8,387 nt of DNA from Holophagaceae bacterium (GTDB taxonomy: Bacteria; Acidobacteriota; Holophagae; Holophagales; Holophagaceae), in the NCBI GenBank assembly GCA_003158505.1, contig PMJK01000120.1, forward strand, positions 1 to 8,387. Reading direction: 5' to 3'. The position numbers and the translations under genes are program-made. Below are positions 6,311 through 8,387 of the stretch, piece by piece; the stretch's first letter is position 1, and each line of letters begins with the position of its first letter. The notes below the pieces were generated by a model. It saw only the letters and a list, made by a program, of their open reading frames with translations, made no database searches and was not told the DNA's origin.

Positions 6311-6775
6311 CTACTTCCGGAAGACCTTCACCGGCTTGAACGTGCCGGTGCCTTCGCTTTCGGTGCCCAGGCCTGCTTCGCGGCTGACCATCAGGTGCAC
6401 CCATCGGCGTTCGCGGGCGCTGAGAGCGCCCAGGGTATGGCTGCCCAATTCCCGCGCCTTCTGGGCGGCAAATTGGCCCATGGCCATGACCTCTTGCATG
6501 CGGAAGAGGCGGGCGCCCTTGACGTCGAGGTAGGCCAATTTCTGGTCCTCCCGCTCGCCTTGGGCCTCGTGCACCAGGAACTGCAGCGCATCCAGGGCCA
6601 CTCCTCGGTTGGCGCCCAGGAGAGAGGCGTCGGGGCCGGTGACAGCCACGCGATTGGGGAAGGCCTCCTCGTCGCCGGAGGGCGCGAAGCGGGCCTCGAG
6701 CACTAGGCCCAGTTGCTGGCCCCAGCAGGCGATGAGCTCGGGGACGGACTCCAGACTGATGCCGCTTTCCCGCAT
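6311..6775 (-). CDS. jag: Jag/KhpB-type RNA-binding protein (KH and R3H domains)
   Basis: This 154-residue protein belongs to the Jag (SpoIIIJ-associated, KhpB) family of single-strand nucleic acid binding proteins, linked in other bacteria to RNA binding and control of cell envelope growth. A KH-like domain lies at about 10-85, with LLGANRGVALDALQFLVHEA at 52-71. An R3H domain follows at about 90-150, with the diagnostic R-x3-H at R123-H127 and GTESEGTGTFKPV at 137-149. The N-terminal Jag_N domain found in many homologues is absent, and the first Gly of the KH GxxG loop appears to be Ala (ANRG). It starts 9 nt after the yidC stop, with AGGAG overlapping that stop codon, and ends 9 nt before mnmE. 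The yidC-jag-mnmE order is highly conserved in bacteria and supports the call. Confidence 0.9.
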   Translation of the reverse strand: MRESGISLESVPELIACWGQQLGLVLEARFAPSGDEEAFPNRVAVTGPDASLLGANRGVALDALQFLVHEAQGEREDQKLAYLDVKGARLFRMQEVMAMGQFAAQKARELGSHTLGALSARERRWVHLMVSREAGLGTESEGTGTFKPVKVFRK

Positions 6776-6781
6776 GGTGGA

Positions 6782-6786
6782 CTCCT
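6782..6786 (-). promoter_or_regulatory. Ribosome binding site of jag, overlapping the yidC stop codon
   Basis: AGGAG on the complement overlaps the TAG stop of yidC (6785-6787) and lies six nt before the jag ATG at 6775. The arrangement suggests that ribosomes finishing yidC can re-initiate on jag. Confidence 0.65.
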
Positions 6787-8341
6787 ACACGGTGATGGGC
6801 TGGGGCTGGTAGGTCCTCATGATCCACCAGGTCTGGGCAAGGCCGATGAGGTTGAACACGAAATAGTAGATCACGAGTCCTGCAGAGCTCTGGGCGAAGA
6901 AGAAGGTCATCATCGCGGGCATCATCACCAGCATCATCTTGCGCTGGGCGGGATCACCGACGGCGGGCGTCATGGCCTGCTGGGCGAACATGGAGGCGCC
7001 CATGAGTACCGGATAGATGTAGTAGGGATCCCTGGCGGACAGGTCGGTTATCCAGCCAAAGAAGGGCGCGTGGCGCAGCTCATAGACATTATTCAGCATC
7101 GACCACAGGGCCAGGAAAATCGGCATTTGCAGCAGCATGGGCAGGCAGCCGCCCATGGGGTTGTGGCCGTTCTTCTTATAGAGGGCCATGAGCTCCTTCT
7201 GCATCTCGGCCTTCTTGGTCATGTCGCTGCCGAACTTCTCGTACTTGGCCTGAAGGGCCTTCTGGTGCGGTTCGAAGTCCTTCATGCGGAGCATGGAGAT
7301 GGTCTGTTTGGCGGACAAGTGCCACATGAACAGGACGCGAATGATGAAGGTGAAGATCACGATGGACCAGCCCCAGTTGCCCACCACGGCGTGGACCTTT
7401 TTCAGGATCCAGAAGAGCAGGTGGGACACGGCGCCGAAGAAGCCGTAGTCGATGACCTGCGTGAAGGGCTTCTCGAAGGCCAGGAGGGGTTCAGCCTGCT
7501 TGGGACCGAGGTACAGCGCAGCCTCGAGGTGACCGTTCTGGGGCAGCAACTCGTAGCCCGCAGCATCCAGGCCCGCGGGCCTGGGCAGCTTCCAAAGGGC
7601 GGCGAAGTAGTGATTCCGCTGGTTCTTGGAGTCCTTTTCCACGCCCGCATCCAGCCCGAGGCGCTCGGAGGTTGGGGGGAGGACCTTGCGCTTGGAGCCC
7701 AGGAAGCTGAAGAAGGGGTCATGCAGCATCTCGGCCCAGGTCACGGCCTCGACTCCCTTTTCGGTCAGGGTGAACACGCGGCCAAGGTGCTTCACGGGCT
7801 CGTCGGTCGTGGGGTTCACAATGAGCTGCAGGGCGGCATTGCGGGGGGATACCGCTTCGATTTTCAGGCTATGGCCCTGGGTGGGCACGAGGTAGCTGAG
7901 GCGCTCTCCGGCAGAGTTTTCGAAGATGACCGCCGTGCCGCTCACACCGGGGTCCTCGCGCACGGTTTCAAATCCGGCTCCCTTCAGGGCGCCGAGGCCC
8001 GAGAAGGTGTCCGGGAAGAACGGCGTACCGTCCTGGCGCCAGATCACCTGCTTGAGGGCCCCCGTGGCCACTTGCCAGGTGAGACTGAGCTCGTCTGAGG
8101 CAAAAGTATGGACGGCGGCGGGATCGGCTGTTCTTAATCCACTGGCGGGCTGAGCCTCGGCAAGCGGCGTGACGGGCGCCACTACTGGGGCGGGCACCTC
8201 CGCGGGCTTGATTGTAACCGGGGCTGGCTGCTGGATCTCGACCTTGGGGGCTGGTTTGGCGTACCGAGACGACAGCCAGAACTGGCCCCCGAGCAGGATG
8301 ACGCTGCCAATGACGAATAAGAAGACATTGCGGTTATTCAT
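6785..8341 (-). CDS. yidC: Membrane protein insertase YidC (long, Gram-negative form)
   Basis: YidC inserts and folds inner-membrane proteins, alone or with SecYEG. The 518-residue product has an N-terminal signal-anchor helix at about 6-22, a Pro/Ala/Val-rich linker (28-67), a large periplasmic beta domain (about 75-295) and the conserved five-helix insertase core. In the core, the hydrophobic segment IVIFTFIIRVLF (327-338) carries the groove arginine R335. A charged cytoplasmic hairpin (342-392) precedes NPMGGCLPMLLQMPIFLALW (394-413), a typical YidC signature. Two further membrane regions lie at about 440-455 and 470-503, and the tail after the last helix is short. The periplasmic domain indicates a diderm host. 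Its ATG at 8341 overlaps the stop of an upstream frame (ATGA), and there is only a weak GGA before it. FtsY, encoded on the other strand, serves the same membrane-targeting route. Confidence 0.97.
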   Translation of the reverse strand: MNNRNVFLFVIGSVILLGGQFWLSSRYAKPAPKVEIQQPAPVTIKPAEVPAPVVAPVTPLAEAQPASGLRTADPAAVHTFASDELSLTWQVATGALKQVIWRQDGTPFFPDTFSGLGALKGAGFETVREDPGVSGTAVIFENSAGERLSYLVPTQGHSLKIEAVSPRNAALQLIVNPTTDEPVKHLGRVFTLTEKGVEAVTWAEMLHDPFFSFLGSKRKVLPPTSERLGLDAGVEKDSKNQRNHYFAALWKLPRPAGLDAAGYELLPQNGHLEAALYLGPKQAEPLLAFEKPFTQVIDYGFFGAVSHLLFWILKKVHAVVGNWGWSIVIFTFIIRVLFMWHLSAKQTISMLRMKDFEPHQKALQAKYEKFGSDMTKKAEMQKELMALYKKNGHNPMGGCLPMLLQMPIFLALWSMLNNVYELRHAPFFGWITDLSARDPYYIYPVLMGASMFAQQAMTPAVGDPAQRKMMLVMMPAMMTFFFAQSSAGLVIYYFVFNLIGLAQTWWIMRTYQPQPITV

Positions 8342-8387
8342 GGGGTATCCGAGGCGGGAAGACGACGCAGGGCCAGCCGAAGCTGGC
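8338..8387 (-). CDS. C-terminal end of an upstream gene, probably rnpA (ribonuclease P protein)
   Basis: Only 15 codons are visible, ending LRLALRRLPASDTP before a TGA at 8338-8340 that overlaps the yidC ATG as ATGA. The basic, leucine/arginine-rich tail fits the C-terminal helix of RnpA. In many bacteria rnpA lies directly upstream of yidC, sometimes with yidD between; the visible tail lacks the Cys/His-rich, Pro-containing end I would expect of YidD. The fragment is too short to prove identity, and it is possible that no gene ends here. Confidence 0.5.
   Translation of the reverse strand, partial: QLRLALRRLPASDTP

Noticed and set aside
7044..7056. TTATCCAGC in yidC as a DnaA box
   Set aside because: Two mismatches at the 3' end of the 9-mer, isolated and inside coding sequence.
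6713..8098. A 461-codon open frame on the plus strand opposite yidC
   Set aside because: It lies antisense to a clear YidC; its Gly/His/Leu-rich composition is that of a reverse-complement shadow in GC-rich DNA, and it has no recognisable domain.

Overview
The window is a compact, GC-rich chromosomal segment from a diderm bacterium. YidC has the large periplasmic domain typical of Gram-negative types. The genome has ribosomal-type housekeeping genes and no sign of plasmid or phage. GatB implies tRNA-dependent Gln/Asn-tRNA formation. Taxonomy cannot be fixed from the sequence; an Acidobacteriota (Holophagae-like) or deltaproteobacterial-type genome is a guess.

Layout. Positions 1-1700, plus strand: the 3' part of ftsY (SRP receptor GTPase), overlapped by 8 nt by ribD (riboflavin deaminase/reductase). 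Positions 1701-1763: a short convergent gap full of overlapping inverted repeats. Positions 1764-8387, minus strand, read right to left: the last codons of a probable rnpA, then yidC, a short jag/khpB, mnmE, gatB, a small zinc-ribbon membrane protein, a trans-sulfuration-type PLP enzyme, and thiS. The minus-strand genes are separated by 34 nt or less or overlap by ATGA, so they look like one long operon.

How the genes fit. rnpA-yidC-jag-mnmE is the classic cluster found near oriC in many bacteria: tRNA processing, membrane insertion, RNA binding and tRNA wobble modification. gatB adds tRNA amidation. The distal PLP enzyme plus ThiS-type sulfur carrier is a sulfur module whose coupling by an ATGA overlap suggests joint function. 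FtsY (on the other strand) and YidC both serve membrane-protein biogenesis.

The most notable non-coding signal is a perfect 14-bp palindrome inside mnmE (core 5704-5717) that matches the ParB centromere site parS in its known C/G variant form. This agrees with an origin-proximal location. Other points worth checking are the loss of the canonical guanine-specificity motifs in MnmE, the PLP enzyme-ThiS pair, a KhpB without its Jag_N domain, and the palindrome cluster between the convergent transcription units. There is no gene-free stretch longer than 63 bases, and I see no insertion sequence, CRISPR array, tRNA or rRNA.
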